Part shown: positions 63,918-64,000 of the stretch, piece by piece
Layout of the letters: each line of letters starts with the position of its first letter
How positions within the stretch are numbered: the first letter of the stretch is position 1
NCBI GenBank assembly: GCA_964016885.1
Contig: OZ024740.1
Coordinates: forward strand, 4,290,836-4,354,835
Length of the DNA: 64,000 nucleotides
Source: Eledone cirrhosa
Taxonomy: Eukaryota; Mollusca; Cephalopoda; Octopoda; Eledonidae
Reading direction: 5' to 3'
The notes under the pieces: generated by a model
Seen by the model: the letters and a program-made list of their open reading frames with translations, nothing else
What the model was told of the DNA's origin: nothing
Databases searched by the model: none
Made by a program: the position numbers and the translations under genes

Positions 63918-64000
63918 ATGATAATCATCATCATCATCATCAACGTTTAACGTCCGTGTTCCACGCTTGCATGGGTTTGGACGGGGGTATTCCCACTTGA
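63918..64000 (-). repeat. LINE/SINE 3' tail, minus strand, cut by the window end
   Basis: The plus strand shows ATCATCATCATCATC, then AACGTTTAACGTCCGTGTTC and CACGCTTGCATGGGTTTGGA. These complement the AACCCATGCTAGCGTGGAAG...ACGTTAAA(TGA)n end of the tail family. The rest of the element would lie to the right of the window. Confidence 0.85.

Overview
This window looks like a piece of a cephalopod nuclear genome, most likely an octopus. The basis is established knowledge rather than any search: the tRNA-derived SINEs (B box GAGTTCAAATCC, then GCCGAGGTTGACTTTGCCTT) and the retroelement 3' tail that ends in CCCATGCTAGCGTGGAAG plus a GAT/ATG microsatellite are characteristic interspersed repeats of octopus DNA. 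I found no host gene that I can defend; one weak candidate terminal exon is flagged at 62,390-62,555. There are no rRNA or functional tRNA genes, no CRISPR array and no prokaryotic operon structure.

Layout. (1) 1-29,055 is one uninterrupted array of a 23-bp minisatellite (about 1,260 units), reorganised into kilobase-scale higher-order duplications. (2) 29,056-37,004 is a graveyard of mobile elements: a CR1/L2-like LINE 3' fragment carrying a 16-copy, 61-bp internal expansion; an old RTE-like LINE fragment split by a SINE with a 19-bp target-site duplication; a second SINE with its own duplication; SINE scraps; a retroelement C-terminal coding remnant; a three-copy minisatellite; and a complete but dead 1,289-bp mariner/Tc1 element with both terminal inverted repeats and TA target sites. 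(3) 37,005-40,189 is a 5'-truncated, fairly young RTE-type LINE. It retains part of the endonuclease, the reverse transcriptase, a zinc-finger-like module and the C-terminal region, but has one frameshift, one stop and a YADN active-site change. (4) 40,190-62,163 is a second huge array of 39/38-bp units (about 570). (5) 62,164-64,000 holds a 70-bp tandem duplication, the candidate exon, two more copies of the LINE/SINE tail, a second copy of the CR1/L2-like 3' end and AT-rich palindromic sequence.

How the parts relate. A single unit of the second array lies at 36,971-37,004, immediately left of the RTE-type LINE, and the array proper begins immediately right of it. The LINE therefore appears to have inserted into, or at the edge of, a pre-existing repeat. 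The 39-bp unit resembles a segment of the local SINEs, so the array may be an amplified SINE fragment. The two CR1/L2-like copies (29,925 and 63,335) give an expanded/unexpanded pair showing exactly where the 61-bp repeat arose. Several elements share one 3' tail, the usual sign of SINEs using a partner LINE's machinery.

The long open frames in both arrays are by-products of unit length and composition: 23-bp units with no stop in any plus-strand frame, and 39-bp units with one open frame on each strand. They should not be read as genes.
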